A stretch of 64,000 bases of DNA from Streptomyces vilmorinianum (GTDB taxonomy: Bacteria; Actinomycetota; Actinomycetes; Streptomycetales; Streptomycetaceae). Location of the stretch: assembly GCF_005517195.1 (NCBI RefSeq), contig NZ_CP040244.1, forward strand, positions 2,498,001 through 2,562,000, given 5' to 3'. The notes under the pieces were generated by a model, which was not told where the DNA came from, made no database searches, and saw nothing but the letters and a program-made list of their open reading frames with translations. Every line of letters begins with the position of its first letter. Position 1 is the stretch's first letter. The position numbers and the translations under genes are program-made. Positions 17,177-27,700 of this stretch are shown piece after piece.

Positions 17177-18142
17177 TTGCACCGTTCCTTCGCACGCAGA
17201 AGTCTCCTGGGAGCCGCCGCCGCAGCCGGCGCGGCGGCTCTCGTCGCCCCGCTCGGCGGAGCGGCACACGCGGCCGCCCCCGGGGGACGGTGGCCCACCC
17301 GCTTCCTCCTGCCCGCCGGCTTCCGGCCGGAGGGCATCACCATCGGCCACAGCCCCTGCGCCTACTTCGGCTCGCTCGCCAACGGCGATGTGTACAAGGC
17401 GAGTCTGGCCACCGGGCAGGGCCGGATCATCTCCACGGGACCCGGCACCGACAACCCCACCGTCGGCCTGAAGATCGACCGCGCCGAGCGGCGTCTCTTC
17501 CTCGCCGGCGGCTGGGGCCGGGCCATCCGGGTCGCCGACGCCCGCTCGGGCGCGCTCCAGAAGAACTTCACCGGACTCGGCGCCGAGAATTCGATGGTCA
17601 ACGACGTCATCCTGACCCCGGAGGCCGCCTGGTTCACCGACTCGTACCGGCCGCAGCTCTACCGGCTCGCCCTGGACCGCTCCGGCGCTCCGGCCGGCGT
17701 CCCCGTGACCGTGCCGCTGGGCGGCGACTGGGCCCAGGGACCCGACTTCACCGCCAACGGCATCGAGCGCACCCCCGACGGCCGCGCGCTCCTCGTGGTG
17801 AACACCTTCCTCGACGGCGGCACCCTGATGCGGGTCGACCCGGGCACCGCGGTCGCCCGCGCCGTCGACCTCGGCGGTCTGAAGATCCCCCGCGGGGACG
17901 GGCTGCTGCTCCTCGGGCGCACGCTGTACGTCGTCCAGCAGGCGCTCAACCAGATCGACGTGATCCGGCTGAACGACGCCGGGACCCGGGGCACCGCCGT
18001 CGCCCGGATCACGGACGACTCGTTCCGCATCCCGACCACCGCGGCCGCCTGGGGTGAGCGGATCTATCTGCCGAACGCCCGCTTCGACGTGGAGCCGGCG
18101 CCGGACACGGAGTACGACGTGGTGTCGGTCCCGCGGGTGTGA
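17177..18142 (+). CDS. Tat-exported beta-propeller-like protein (SMP-30/gluconolactonase type)
   Basis: A 321-aa secreted protein. A twin-arginine signal is clear: FARRSLLGAAAAAGAAAL, then cleavage near AAHAAAP. The mature part has repeated beta-strand blades (RRLFLAGGWGRAIRVADARSG, AAWFTDSYRPQLYRLAL) typical of six-bladed propellers. The start is taken as TTG at 17177, because AAAGGA lies 7 bases before it; an in-frame GTG at 17156 lacks a ribosome site. Many databases name such Streptomyces proteins superoxide dismutase, which has no support in this sequence. It may act with the preceding GH31 enzyme on sugars. Confidence 0.75.
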   Translation: MHRSFARRSLLGAAAAAGAAALVAPLGGAAHAAAPGGRWPTRFLLPAGFRPEGITIGHSPCAYFGSLANGDVYKASLATGQGRIISTGPGTDNPTVGLKIDRAERRLFLAGGWGRAIRVADARSGALQKNFTGLGAENSMVNDVILTPEAAWFTDSYRPQLYRLALDRSGAPAGVPVTVPLGGDWAQGPDFTANGIERTPDGRALLVVNTFLDGGTLMRVDPGTAVARAVDLGGLKIPRGDGLLLLGRTLYVVQQALNQIDVIRLNDAGTRGTAVARITDDSFRIPTTAAAWGERIYLPNARFDVEPAPDTEYDVVSVPRV

Positions 18143-18147
18143 GGACG

Positions 18148-18187
18148 CGGAAGGGGGCCACGCCGGGATCGGCGCGGCCCCCTTCCG
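18148..18187. terminator. Bidirectional terminator
   Basis: A 12-bp stem (18148-18159 with 18176-18187) between the converging propeller-like and PAC2 genes, starting 5 bases after the first stop. Confidence 0.8.
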
Positions 18188-18193
18188 TACGTT

Positions 18194-19237
18194 CTACTCG
18201 CTGTCGCCGGCGTCGCCCTCGTCCGGTGCATCCGGTGCGTCCGGTGCATCCGGCGAGTCCGGCTCGGAACCCTCCGGCGCCGCTTCCGGACCCGGCTGAT
18301 CCGGCTTCGGTGGCCGCGTACGTCCGCCGGAGGGGCCGGACGTCTCGCGCAGATAGGACGCGTCACCGCCCTCCGTCGCCACCCCGGGGCCCGGTCCCGG
18401 CTCCCGCCGCCGCAGATACCGCTCGAACTCCCGGGCGATCGCCTCGCCCGAGGCCTCCGGCAGCTCCGCCGTGTCCCGCGCCTCCTCCAGCGTCTGGACG
18501 TACTCCGCCACCTCGCTGTCCTCGGAGGCGAGTTGGTCCACGCCCAGCTGCCAGGCCCGCGCGTCCTCGGGCAGTTCGCCCAGCGGGATGCGCAGATCGA
18601 TCAGATCCTCCAGGCGGTTGAGCAGCGCCAGCGTCGCCTTGGGGTTCGGCGGCTGCGACACGTAGTGCGGCACCGCGGCCCACAGGCTCACCGCGGGCAC
18701 GCCCGCGTGCGTGCACGCCTCCTGGAGGATGCCGACGATGCCCGTGGGGCCTTCGTAGCGGGTCTCCTCCAGATCCATCGTCCGCGCCAGATCCGGGTCG
18801 GAGGTGACCCCGCTGACCGGGACGGGCCGGGTGTGCGGGGTGTCGCCGAGCAGCGCGCCCAGGATCACCACCATCTCCACACCCAGCTCATGGGCGAAGC
18901 CCAGGATCTCGTTGCAGAACGAGCGCCAGCGCATCGACGGCTCGATCCCACGCACGAGCACCAGGTCGCGCGGCTTGTCGCCGCCGACCCGGACCACGGA
19001 GAGCCTGGTCGTCGGCCAGGTGATCTTCCGGACACCGTTGTCCAGCCACACCGTGGGCCGGTTGACCTGGAAGTCGTAGTAGTCCTCGGCGTCGAGCGCC
19101 GCGAAGACCTCGCCCTTCCATTCCCGGTCCAGATGGGCGACCGCGGTGGAGGCGGCGTCGCCGGCGTCGTTCCAGCCCTCGAACGCGGCCACCATGACCG
19201 GGTCGATCAGCTCGGGTACCCCCTCGAGCTCGATCAC
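18194..19237 (-). CDS. PAC2 family protein
   Basis: A 347-aa soluble protein of the PAC2 (proteasome assembly chaperone 2-like) family. It has the family opening LIDPVMVAAFEGWNDAGDAAS, the VRGIEPSMRWRSF and VVILGALLGDTPHTRPV core segments, and LWAAVPHYVSQPPNPKA. The GTG at 19237 follows AAGGAGG. The C-terminal 60 residues are Pro/Asp-rich, with a DAP repeat, and disordered. Bacterial PAC2 proteins have no settled function; despite the name, a link to the PrcBA proteasome 23 kb away is not shown. Monocistronic between two terminators. Confidence 0.88.
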   Translation of the reverse strand: MIELEGVPELIDPVMVAAFEGWNDAGDAASTAVAHLDREWKGEVFAALDAEDYYDFQVNRPTVWLDNGVRKITWPTTRLSVVRVGGDKPRDLVLVRGIEPSMRWRSFCNEILGFAHELGVEMVVILGALLGDTPHTRPVPVSGVTSDPDLARTMDLEETRYEGPTGIVGILQEACTHAGVPAVSLWAAVPHYVSQPPNPKATLALLNRLEDLIDLRIPLGELPEDARAWQLGVDQLASEDSEVAEYVQTLEEARDTAELPEASGEAIAREFERYLRRREPGPGPGVATEGGDASYLRETSGPSGGRTRPPKPDQPGPEAAPEGSEPDSPDAPDAPDAPDEGDAGDSE

Positions 19238-19376
19238 CCAGTGCCTCCTTTTCGAAGTTCCTGTCGTACGGACCAACCTTAAGGCTTTCCGGCGGCCCGT
19301 CCGCAGCCCTCGGACACGCCCGAAACCCTTCTCGGCCTTGATCGACTACCCAGGAACTCCCCTTGGCATCCCGCGA

Positions 19377-19412
19377 GTAAGGGGCGGTCTCACGAGAGAG
19401 ACCGCCCCTTAC
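19377..19412 (-). terminator. Terminator of the glycerol operon
   Basis: A perfect 14-bp stem (19377-19390 with 19399-19412) 12 bases past the glpD stop. Confidence 0.9.
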
Positions 19413-19423
19413 AAGGTCGGGCA

Positions 19424-21028
19424 CTACTTGCCGAGCATGTCCTCGACCTTGGCGCGGACCTCGTCCGTCGCCAGACCGCGGATCGTCAGCGTCGTACGGC
19501 GGCGCAGCACGTCGTCCGCCGTCTGGGCCCACTCGTGGTCACGGGCGTAGGCGACCTGCGCCCAGATCTCGGGCGCGTCGGGGTGGATACGCTCGCCGAG
19601 CTCCGGGTTCTCGTTCGCCATCCGCGCGATGTCGAAGGAGAGCGAACCGTAGTGCGTCGCCAGGTGCTTGGCGGTGTCGGCGGCCATCCGCGGGCCGGGG
19701 GCCGGACCGTCGACGAGGAGCCGGTGGGCGACCGCGTTCGGGTTGGCGATACCGGGCAGCGGCAGCCGCTTCGGGAGCGCCGAGACCGGCTCGTAGTCCT
19801 CGCCCAGGGGGTGGCCCGGCAGGGACTCCAGCTTCTTCATGACCGTACGGCCGATGTGGCGGAAGGTCGTCCACTTGCCGCCGGCCACCGACAGCATGCC
19901 GCCGCGGCCCTCGGTGACGACCGTCTCGCGCTTGGCCTTGGAGGTGTCGCCGGGACCGCCCGGCAGCACCCGCAGGCCCGCGAAGGCGTACGTGATCAGA
20001 TCGCGCGACAACTGCTGGTCGCGGATCGAGAAGGCGGCCTCGTCCAGGATCTGGGCGGTGTCCTTCTCGGTGACCTCGACCTGGCCGGGGTCGCCCTCGT
20101 ACTCCTCGTCGGTGGTACCGAGCAGCAGCATGTCCTCCCAGGGGAGGGCGAAGGTGATGCGGTACTTGTCGATCGGTGTCGCCAGCGCGGCCTTCCACGG
20201 CGAGGTCCGCTTCAGGACCAGGTGCGCGCCCTTGGACAGGCGGATGGAGGGGGCCGCGTTCGGGTCCTCCATCCTGCGCAGGTGATCGACCCACGGTCCC
20301 GTCGCGTTCAGGACGAGACGGGCCGTGACGCCGAACTCCTCGCCGCTGGTGCGGTCCTTGAGCTCCGCGCCCGTGACCCGGCCGCGGGTGAAGCGCAGCC
20401 CGGTGACCTCGGCGTGGTTGAGGACGACGGCACCGGCGTCGACGGCGGCGCGGACCGTCATCAGCGCCATCCGGGCGTCGTTCATCTGGTCGTCGCCGTA
20501 CACGGCCACGGCCTTGAGGTTGTCCGTGCGCAGCTCCGGCACGTCCTGCGCGGCCTTCGAGGGGCTGAGCAGGTGCCCGACCCCGTCACCGAAGGCGGAC
20601 AGGGCGGAGTACGCGAAGACACCGGCGCCGAGCTTGGCCGCGCCGTGCGGGCCGCCCTTGTAGACGGGCAGGTAGAAGGTGAGGGGGTTGGCGAGGTGCG
20701 GTGCCACCTGGCGGGAGACCGCACGCCGCTCGAAGTGGTTCTCCGCCACCAGCTTCACCGCGCCGGTCTGCAGGTAGCGCAGACCGCCGTGGAGAAGCTT
20801 GGAGGAGGCGGAGGAGGTGGCGCCGGCGAAGTCGCCGGCGTCCACCAGGGCCACCCGCAGGCCCGACTGCGCGGCGTGCCAGGCGGTGGAGATGCCCAGG
20901 ATGCCGCCGCCGATCACCAGGAGGTCGTACGTCGCCTTGGAAAGCTGCTCCCGGGTCTCGGCGCGGCTCGGCAGGGAACCAGCGGCCGGGCGCGTCCCCA
21001 GGGCAGGGACGCTCTGCAGGGTGGTCAT
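19424..21028 (-). CDS. glpD: Glycerol-3-phosphate dehydrogenase
   Basis: A 534-aa FAD-dependent enzyme that oxidises glycerol-3-phosphate to dihydroxyacetone phosphate and passes electrons to the quinone pool at the inner membrane face. FAD-binding GGGILG lies near residue 41-46; other family marks are SSASSKLLHGGLRYL, LVLNATGPWVD, LLLGTTDEEYEGDP and a C-terminal DAO_C domain ending in the REGD-like helices. Last gene of gylR-glpF-glpK-glpD, 6 bases after the glpK stop. It should be induced by glycerol through GylR. Confidence 0.95.
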   Translation of the reverse strand: MTTLQSVPALGTRPAAGSLPSRAETREQLSKATYDLLVIGGGILGISTAWHAAQSGLRVALVDAGDFAGATSSASSKLLHGGLRYLQTGAVKLVAENHFERRAVSRQVAPHLANPLTFYLPVYKGGPHGAAKLGAGVFAYSALSAFGDGVGHLLSPSKAAQDVPELRTDNLKAVAVYGDDQMNDARMALMTVRAAVDAGAVVLNHAEVTGLRFTRGRVTGAELKDRTSGEEFGVTARLVLNATGPWVDHLRRMEDPNAAPSIRLSKGAHLVLKRTSPWKAALATPIDKYRITFALPWEDMLLLGTTDEEYEGDPGQVEVTEKDTAQILDEAAFSIRDQQLSRDLITYAFAGLRVLPGGPGDTSKAKRETVVTEGRGGMLSVAGGKWTTFRHIGRTVMKKLESLPGHPLGEDYEPVSALPKRLPLPGIANPNAVAHRLLVDGPAPGPRMAADTAKHLATHYGSLSFDIARMANENPELGERIHPDAPEIWAQVAYARDHEWAQTADDVLRRRTTLTIRGLATDEVRAKVEDMLGK

Positions 21029-21034
21029 GTCGAT

Positions 21035-22591
21035 CTACTCCTCGTCGGTTCCGTCTTCGAGCCAGCCCATGGAGCGTTCAACGGCCTTCAGCCAGCTCTT
21101 GTACTCGCTGTCACGCTTGTCGGCGTCCATGCGAGGGGTCCATTCCGCCGCCCGGCGCCAGTTGGCACGCAGGGCGTCGGTGTCCGGCCAGAAGCCGACG
21201 GCCAGACCGGCGGCGTAGGCGGCGCCGAGGCAGGTGGTCTCGGCGACCATCGGACGCACGACCGGCGCGTCCAGGAAGTCCGAGAGCGTCTGCATCAGCA
21301 GGTTGTTGGAGGTCATGCCGCCGTCGACCTTGAGCGCGGTCAGCTCGACGCCGGAGTCCTTGGTCATGGCGTCGGTGATCTCGCGGGTCTGCCAGGCGGT
21401 GGCCTCCAGGACGGCGCGGGCGATGTGCGCCTTGGTGACGTACCGGGTGAGGCCGGCGATCACACCGCGGGCGTCGGAGCGCCAGTACGGGGCGAACAGA
21501 CCGGAGAAGGCCGGCACGAAGTAGGCGCCGCCGTTGTCCTCGACCGAGGACGCGAGGGTCTCGATCTCGGCGGCGGACTTGATCAGGCCCATCTGGTCGC
21601 GCATCCACTGCACCAGCGAACCGGTGACGGCGATCGAGCCCTCCAGGGCGTAGACCGGCTTCTGGTCGCCGATCTGGTAGCCGACCGTGGTCAGCAGGCC
21701 GCTGTAGGAGTTGATGATCTTGTCACCGGTGTTCATCAGCATGAAGGTGCCGGTGCCGTACGTGGACTTCGCCTCGCCCTCGGCGAAGCAGGTCTGGCCG
21801 AACAGGGCGGCCTGCTGGTCGCCGAGCGCGGAGGCGACCGGGACGCCGTCCAGGACGCCGCCCTTGACGGTGCCGTACACCTCGGCGGAGGAACGGATCT
21901 CCGGCAGCACGGCGGCCGGGATCTCCATGGACTGGAGGATCTTCTCGTCCCAGCCCATGGTGTGCAGGTTCATCAGCATGGTGCGCGAGGCGTTGGTGAC
22001 GTCGGTGACGTGGTGACCGCCGTCGACGCCGCCCGTGAGGTTCCAGATGACCCAGGAGTCCATGGTGCCGAAGAGGATGTCGCCGCGCTCGGCGCGCTCG
22101 CGCAGGCCCTCGACGTTGTCGAGCAGCCAGCGGACCTTCGGGCCGGAGAAGTACGAGGCGAGGGGCAGACCGGTCTCGCGGCGGAAGCGGTCCTGGCCGA
22201 CGTTGCGGCCGAGCTCCTTGCACAGCGCGTCGGTGCGGGTGTCCTGCCAGACGAGGGCGTTGTGGACGGGCTCACCGGTGTTCTTGTCCCAGAGCAGCGT
22301 GGTCTCGCGCTGGTTGGTGATGCCGATGGCCTTGACGTCGGCCGAGGTGATGCCGGCCTTGGCGATGGCGCCGGCGACGACCTCCTGGACGTTGGTCCAG
22401 ATCTCGGCGGCGTCGTGCTCGACCCAGCCCGGCTTCGGGAAGATCTGCTCGTGCTCCTTCTGGTCGACGGAGACGATCCGGCCGTCGGTGTCGAAGACGA
22501 TGCAGCGGGAGGAGGTGGTGCCCTGGTCGATCGCGGCGATGAACGGGCCGCTGCCGTGGGAGGAAGAGCCGGCGGTGTGTGCGTCGGTCAC
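21035..22591 (-). CDS. glpK: Glycerol kinase
   Basis: A 518-aa FGGY-family kinase that phosphorylates glycerol to glycerol-3-phosphate with ATP. Visible motifs: [16 protein letters not shown] near the start, the substrate site [39 protein letters not shown], and the FGGY C-terminal signature [18 protein letters not shown]. The GTG at 22591 has TTGGAG upstream; an alternative start at 22669 would overlap glpF. Middle gene of the glycerol operon. Confidence 0.96.
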   Translation of the reverse strand: MTDAHTAGSSSHGSGPFIAAIDQGTTSSRCIVFDTDGRIVSVDQKEHEQIFPKPGWVEHDAAEIWTNVQEVVAGAIAKAGITSADVKAIGITNQRETTLLWDKNTGEPVHNALVWQDTRTDALCKELGRNVGQDRFRRETGLPLASYFSGPKVRWLLDNVEGLRERAERGDILFGTMDSWVIWNLTGGVDGGHHVTDVTNASRTMLMNLHTMGWDEKILQSMEIPAAVLPEIRSSAEVYGTVKGGVLDGVPVASALGDQQAALFGQTCFAEGEAKSTYGTGTFMLMNTGDKIINSYSGLLTTVGYQIGDQKPVYALEGSIAVTGSLVQWMRDQMGLIKSAAEIETLASSVEDNGGAYFVPAFSGLFAPYWRSDARGVIAGLTRYVTKAHIARAVLEATAWQTREITDAMTKDSGVELTALKVDGGMTSNNLLMQTLSDFLDAPVVRPMVAETTCLGAAYAAGLAVGFWPDTDALRANWRRAAEWTPRMDADKRDSEYKSWLKAVERSMGWLEDGTDEE

Positions 22592-22625
22592 GGTTACTCC
22601 AAGGGATGTCTGGAAGAAGGACGGC

Positions 22626-23414
22626 TCAGGCGAACGCGATGTTGTAGATACCCGCTGCGAGGGCGCCACCGATCAGCGGACCGGCGACGGGGATCCAGGC
22701 GTAGCTCCAGTCGGAGCCGCCCTTGTTCGGCAGCGGCAGCAGGGCGTGCACGATGCGCGGACCGAGGTCACGGGCCGGGTTGATGGCGTAGCCGGTGGGG
22801 CCGCCGAGCGAGAGGCCGATGGAGACGACGACGAAGGCGGTGATCAGAGCGCCGAGTACGCCGAGGCCCTTGCCGCTGTCGTTGAGGCCCTGCGTCAGCA
22901 CCGCGAGGACCAGCACGACGGTGCCGATGATCTCGGTGGCCAGGTTCTGCCAGACGTTCCGGATCTCGGGGCCGGTGGAGAAGACGCCGAGCACCGGGCC
23001 GGCCTTGGGAGCGGCCACCTCGGTGACCATGCCCTCCTCGTGCGGCGGTGCGGCGAGGATCTCCGGGTCCGTGAGGTGGGCCCGGAACTGTCCGTAGTAC
23101 GCGATCCAGACCAGGAACGCGCCGAGCATGGCGCCGAGGATCTGGCCCGCGAAGTAGACCGGGGCGTTGGACCAGTCCCCGTCCTTGATCGCGATGCCGA
23201 CGGTCACGGCCGGGTTCAGATGGGCGCCGGAGAGGGTACCGGTCATGTACACGGCAGTCATGACCGCGAAGCCCCACCCGAAGGTGATGGCGAGCCATCC
23301 GGCGTTCTGCGCCTTCGAGCGCTTGAGCACCACGGCGGCGACGACGCCGCCGCCGAGCAGAATGAGTACGGCGGTACCAATGATCTCGCCGATGAAGATG
23401 TCGGAGCTGGACAC
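22626..23414 (-). CDS. glpF: Glycerol uptake facilitator (MIP/aquaglyceroporin)
   Basis: A 262-aa six-helix channel. The two half-helix NPA signatures are present ([10 protein letters not shown] and NPARDLGPR); the Asp after the second NPA-Arg is typical of glycerol-conducting members. The GTG at 23414 has AAGGAG 8 bases upstream. First structural gene of the operon, 325 bases after gylR, with an operator-like repeat in that gap. Confidence 0.95.
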   Translation of the reverse strand: MSSSDIFIGEIIGTAVLILLGGGVVAAVVLKRSKAQNAGWLAITFGWGFAVMTAVYMTGTLSGAHLNPAVTVGIAIKDGDWSNAPVYFAGQILGAMLGAFLVWIAYYGQFRAHLTDPEILAAPPHEEGMVTEVAAPKAGPVLGVFSTGPEIRNVWQNLATEIIGTVVLVLAVLTQGLNDSGKGLGVLGALITAFVVVSIGLSLGGPTGYAINPARDLGPRIVHALLPLPNKGGSDWSYAWIPVAGPLIGGALAAGIYNIAFA

Positions 23415-23540
23415 CCGCGACTCCTTTGTCCTTCGTCCAGGGGAAGGCGAACCCCGGGTCCCTCCGGTGGTCCGCGCCCTCGTATGGGTGCGTAGCCGGC
23501 CCTTGGCAGTGCCACACTCTAGCGTGTATTGCCGGTAGGT

Positions 23541-23557
23541 GTTCGACAATGCCGACC
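23541..23557. promoter_or_regulatory. Candidate GylR operator, glpF side
   Basis: GTTCGACAATGCCGACC. The first 12 bases are identical to those of a 17-bp palindrome upstream of gylR (24578-24594), and 15 of 17 positions match overall. Located 127 bases before the glpF start codon. Confidence 0.65.
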
Positions 23558-23672
23558 GATGAACGGAAGTTTTGCCCTCCGCTTAACAGCACGTCAAGGG
23601 TTCTGTGGCCGATTGCCTTCCGCATGACCCGATCGTTACCGACGCGTTCCGCGCGCGCCCGCGGACACACCT

Positions 23673-23702
23673 CGGCCCGGCCGCCTGAGGGCGACCGGGC
23701 CG
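23673..23702 (-). terminator. Terminator after gylR
   Basis: An 8-bp GC stem (23673-23680 with 23695-23702) with a 14-base loop, 38 bases past the gylR stop. It would separate gylR transcription from the glpFKD unit, at least in part. Confidence 0.55.
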
Positions 23703-23739
23703 ATGCGTCGAGGGGTGGGACCGGGTCCCGGCCGCGCCG

Positions 23740-24504
23740 CTAGAAGCGCCCCGCGCCCAGATCACGGGAGACGGCGCGGGCGCAGTCCCGTACCGCCGCC
23801 ACCAGCTCCGAGCGCAGCTCGCCCTCGTGGCAGACCCGCTCCACCGCGCCCGTGATCGCCACCGCGCCCACCGGCATCCGGCGCCGGTCGTGGATCGGGG
23901 CGGCCACCGAGGCCACGCCCTCCCAGGTCTCCTCCACGTCCGCGGCCCAGCCTCGCGCGCGGGTCATGTCGAGCAGGCCCTCGAACTCCGCGAGGTCCGT
24001 GACCGTACGGGGCGTGAAGCTCTCGCGCGGAACCTCGAGACCCTCGCTGTGGGCCACCGGGTCGTAGGCGGAGAGCACCTTGCCCAGGGCCGTGGAGTGC
24101 AGCGGCTGCATCGCCCCGACCTCCAGGACCTGGCGGCTGTCGTCCGGCCGGAAGACGTGGTGCACGATCAGCACGCCCTGCTGGTGCAGGACGCCCAGAT
24201 GGACGCTCTCGCCGCTGGAGCGCGCCAGGTCGTCCGTCCACACCAGCGCCCGCGCCCGCAGCTCGTGCACGTCCAGATAGCTGTTGCCCAGGCGCAGCAG
24301 CTCCGCGCCCAGCTGATAGCGGCCCGAGGCCGTCTCCTGCTCCACGAAGCCCTCGGCCTGCAGGGTCCGCAGGATGCCGTGCGCCGTGCCCTTGGCCAGG
24401 CCGAGCGAGGAGGCGATGTCGGACAGACCGAGCCGGCGCTCGCCGCCCGCGAGCAGTCGCAGCATCGCCGCCGCTCGTTCAAGCGACTGGATGTTCTTCG
24501 CCAT
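23740..24504 (-). CDS. gylR: IclR family glycerol repressor GylR
   Basis: A 254-aa transcription factor. The N-terminal winged helix-turn-helix (about 6-65) reads SLERAAAMLRLL and LGLSDIASSLGLAKGTAHGILRTLQ; the C-terminal effector domain (about 80-250) has the IclR pattern EVGAMQPLHSTALGKVLSAYDP. GylR represses the glycerol operon and itself, and glycerol-3-phosphate is the recognised inducer. Its place directly upstream of glpFKD makes the assignment firm. Shared inverted repeats upstream of gylR and glpF are the likely binding sites. Confidence 0.94.
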   Translation of the reverse strand: MAKNIQSLERAAAMLRLLAGGERRLGLSDIASSLGLAKGTAHGILRTLQAEGFVEQETASGRYQLGAELLRLGNSYLDVHELRARALVWTDDLARSSGESVHLGVLHQQGVLIVHHVFRPDDSRQVLEVGAMQPLHSTALGKVLSAYDPVAHSEGLEVPRESFTPRTVTDLAEFEGLLDMTRARGWAADVEETWEGVASVAAPIHDRRRMPVGAVAITGAVERVCHEGELRSELVAAVRDCARAVSRDLGAGRF

Positions 24505-24577
24505 CGCCCGGCCTTTCTCCCTGTCATGATCCCGGCGGTCCCGTGGATCCTACGGACAGGATCCCGTGGATCATGCT

Positions 24578-24594
24578 GTTCGACAATGCTGAAC
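24578..24594. promoter_or_regulatory. Candidate GylR operator, gylR/metH side
   Basis: GTTCGACAATGCTGAAC, a 17-bp imperfect palindrome with half-sites GTTCnnCA and TGnnGAAC, 73 bases upstream of the gylR start codon within the 289-base gap shared with metH. Nearby on the plus strand lie TTGACA (24627) and GTTCACGAAC, which may belong to a promoter running toward metH. Confidence 0.7.
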
Positions 24595-24793
24595 ACTATC
24601 GGTCGATGCCGACCGCTCTGTACCTTGACAGTGTCGTTCACGAACGGGTGTGACCGGGAGTCCCCGGACACAGGATGCCGTCCGGCCCGTGGGACGCCAT
24701 GTCCACCCCGGCGCGCGCACGGTTACTCTGGCCCCGTGCGCCCTCCTCCGAGGGTGCAAAGCCGACAGCCGTCGCATCCCAGGGAGCTCATCC

Positions 24794-27700
24794 ATGGCCT
24801 CGTCGCCTACCCCTTCCGCCGACAGCCGGACCCGCGCCGCAACACTCCGCGAGGCACTCGCGAGCCGAGTGGTGGTGGCTGACGGAGCCATGGGCACCAT
24901 GCTCCAGGCACAGGACCCCACCCTCGAGGACTTCCAGAACCTCGAAGGCTGCAACGAGATCCTGAACGTGACCCGGCCCGACATCGTCCGCTCGGTGCAC
25001 CAGGAGTACTTCGCCGCCGGCGTCGACTGCGTCGAGACCAACACCTTCGGAGCGAACTTCGCCGCGCTCGGCGAGTACGACATCCCGGAGCGCGTGTACG
25101 AGCTCTCCGAGTCCGGCGCCCGGATCGCCCGCGAGGTCGCCGACGAGTTCACCGCCTCCACCGGACAGCAGCGCTGGGTCCTCGGCTCCATGGGCCCGGG
25201 CACCAAGCTGCCCACCCTCGGCCACGCCGCCTACACCACCCTGCGCGACGCCTACCAGCAGAACGCCGAGGGCATGCTCGCCGGTGGCGCCGACGCGCTG
25301 CTCGTGGAGACCACCCAGGACCTGCTGCAGACCAAGGCGTCCGTCATCGGCGCCCGCCGCGCCCTCGACGCCCTCGGCGTCGACGTGCCGCTGATCTGCT
25401 CCGTCACCGTCGAGACCACCGGCACCATGCTGCTCGGCTCCGAGATCGGCGCCGCGCTCACCGCGCTGGAGCCGCTCGGCATCGACATGATCGGCCTGAA
25501 CTGCGCCACCGGCCCCGCCGAGATGAGCGAGCACCTGCGCTACCTCGCGCGCCACTCCCGTATCCCGCTGTCCTGCATGCCCAACGCCGGACTGCCCGTC
25601 CTCGGCAAGAACGGCGCGCACTACCCGCTGAGCCCAGCCGAGCTCGCCGACGCCCAGGAGACCTTCGTCCGCGAGTACGGACTCTCCCTGATCGGCGGCT
25701 GCTGCGGTACGACCCCTGAGCACCTGCGCCAGGTCGTCGAGCGCGTCCGCGACCTCACCCCGACCGTCCGCGACCCGCGCCCCGAGCCCGGCGCCGCCTC
25801 GCTCTACCAGACGGTCCCGTTCCGCCAGGACACCTCGTACATGGCGATCGGCGAGCGGACCAACGCCAACGGCTCCAAGAAGTTCCGCGAGGCCATGCTC
25901 GAAGGCCGCTGGGACGACTGCGTCGAGATGGCCCGCGACCAGATCCGCGAGGGCGCGCACATGCTCGACCTCTGCGTCGACTACGTCGGCCGCGACGGCG
26001 TCGCCGACATGGAGGAGCTCGCCGGCCGCTTCGCCACCGCCTCCACCCTGCCGATCGTCCTCGACTCCACCGAGGTCGACGTCATCAGGGCCGGCCTGGA
26101 GAAGCTCGGCGGCCGCGCCGTCATCAACTCCGTCAACTACGAGGACGGCGACGGACCCGACTCCCGCTTCGCCAAGGTCACCCGGCTCGCCCAGGAGCAC
26201 GGCGCCGCGCTCATCGCGCTCACCATCGACGAGGAGGGCCAGGCCCGCACCGTCGAGAACAAGGTCGCCATCGCCGAGCGGATCATCGCCGACCTGACCG
26301 GCAACTGGGGCATCCACGAGTCCGACATCCTCATCGACACCCTCACCTTCACGATCTGCACCGGGCAGGAGGAGTCCCGCAAGGACGGCATCGCCACGAT
26401 CGAGGCGATCCGCGAGCTCAAGCGCCGCCACCCGGACGTCCAGACGACCCTGGGCCTGTCCAACATCTCCTTCGGCCTCAACCCGGCCGCCCGCATCCTG
26501 CTCAACTCGGTCTTCCTCGACGAGTGCGTGAAGGCGGGTCTCGACTCGGCGATCGTGCACGCCTCGAAGATCCTGCCGATCGCCCGCTTCGACGAGGAGC
26601 AGGTCACCACCGCCCTCGACCTGATCTACGACCGGCGCTCCGAGGGCTACGACCCGCTCCAGAAGCTGATGGCGCTCTTCGAGGGCGCCACCACGAAGTC
26701 GATGAAGGCCGGCAAGGCCGAGGAGCTCCTCGCCCTGCCGCTGGAGGAGCGCCTCAAGCGCCGCATCATCGACGGCGAGAAGAACGGCCTGGAGGGCGAC
26801 CTCGACGAGGCCCTGCAGACCCGTCCCGCCCTCGACATCGTCAACGAGACGCTGCTCGACGGCATGAAGGTCGTCGGCGAGCTGTTCGGCTCCGGCCAGA
26901 TGCAGCTGCCGTTCGTGCTCCAGTCCGCGGAGGTCATGAAGACCGCCGTCGCCTACCTCGAACCGCACATGGAGAAGGTCGAGGGCGCCGAGGGCAAGGG
27001 CACCATCGTCCTCGCCACCGTCCGCGGCGACGTCCACGACATCGGGAAGAACCTCGTCGACATCATCCTCTCCAACAACGGCTACAACGTGGTGAACCTG
27101 GGCATCAAGCAGCCCGTCTCCGCCATCCTGGACGCCGCCGAGGAGCACCGCGCCGACGTCATCGGCATGTCCGGCCTGCTGGTCAAGTCCACGGTGATCA
27201 TGAAGGAGAACCTGGAGGAGCTGAACCAGCGCGGCCTCGCGGCCGACTTCCCGGTCATCCTGGGCGGCGCCGCCCTCACCCGCGCCTACGTCGAGCAGGA
27301 CCTCCACGAGATCTACCAGGGCGAAGTGCGCTACGCCCGCGACGCGTTCGAGGGCCTGCGGCTGATGGACGCCCTGATCGCCGTCAAGCGCGGCGTCCCC
27401 GGAGCCGCGCTCCCCGAGCTCAAGCAGCGCCGGGTCGCCCAGCGCGCCACGGCCCTCGAGGTCAACGAGCCCGCGGAAGGCGGCCGTTCGGACGTCGCCA
27501 CCGACAACCCGGTGCCGACCCCGCCGTTCTGGGGCACCCGCGTCGTCAAGGGCATCCAGCTCAAGGAGTACGCCTCCTGGCTCGACGAGGGCGCCCTGTT
27601 CAAGGGCCAGTGGGGCCTCAAGCAGAACCGGGCCGGTGACGGACCGTCGTACGAGGAACTGGTGGAGAGCGAGGGCCGTCCCCGGCTGCGCGGCTGGCTG

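Larger units (their letters stand above)
23415..23739 (-). promoter_or_regulatory. gylR-glpF intergenic control region
   Basis: 325 bases without a gene, AT-richer than its surroundings. From the gylR side it holds a terminator hairpin (23673-23702), an operator-like sequence at 23541-23557 and, nearer glpF, presumably the glycerol-inducible promoter. I see no convincing small ORF. Confidence 0.7.

Noticed and set aside
14093..17350. Long minus-strand frame opposite the GH31 gene
   Set aside because: Shadow frame; the plus-strand GH31 domains are unambiguous.
17177..18142. Superoxide dismutase
   Set aside because: A common database name for such Tat-exported proteins, but no SOD metal-binding motifs are seen; the blades fit a propeller.
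24505..24793. Possible riboswitch (cobalamin or S-adenosylhomocysteine) in front of metH
   Set aside because: CCGAGGGTGC resembles part of the S-adenosylhomocysteine element, but the rest of the conserved core is missing, and no B12-box is seen.
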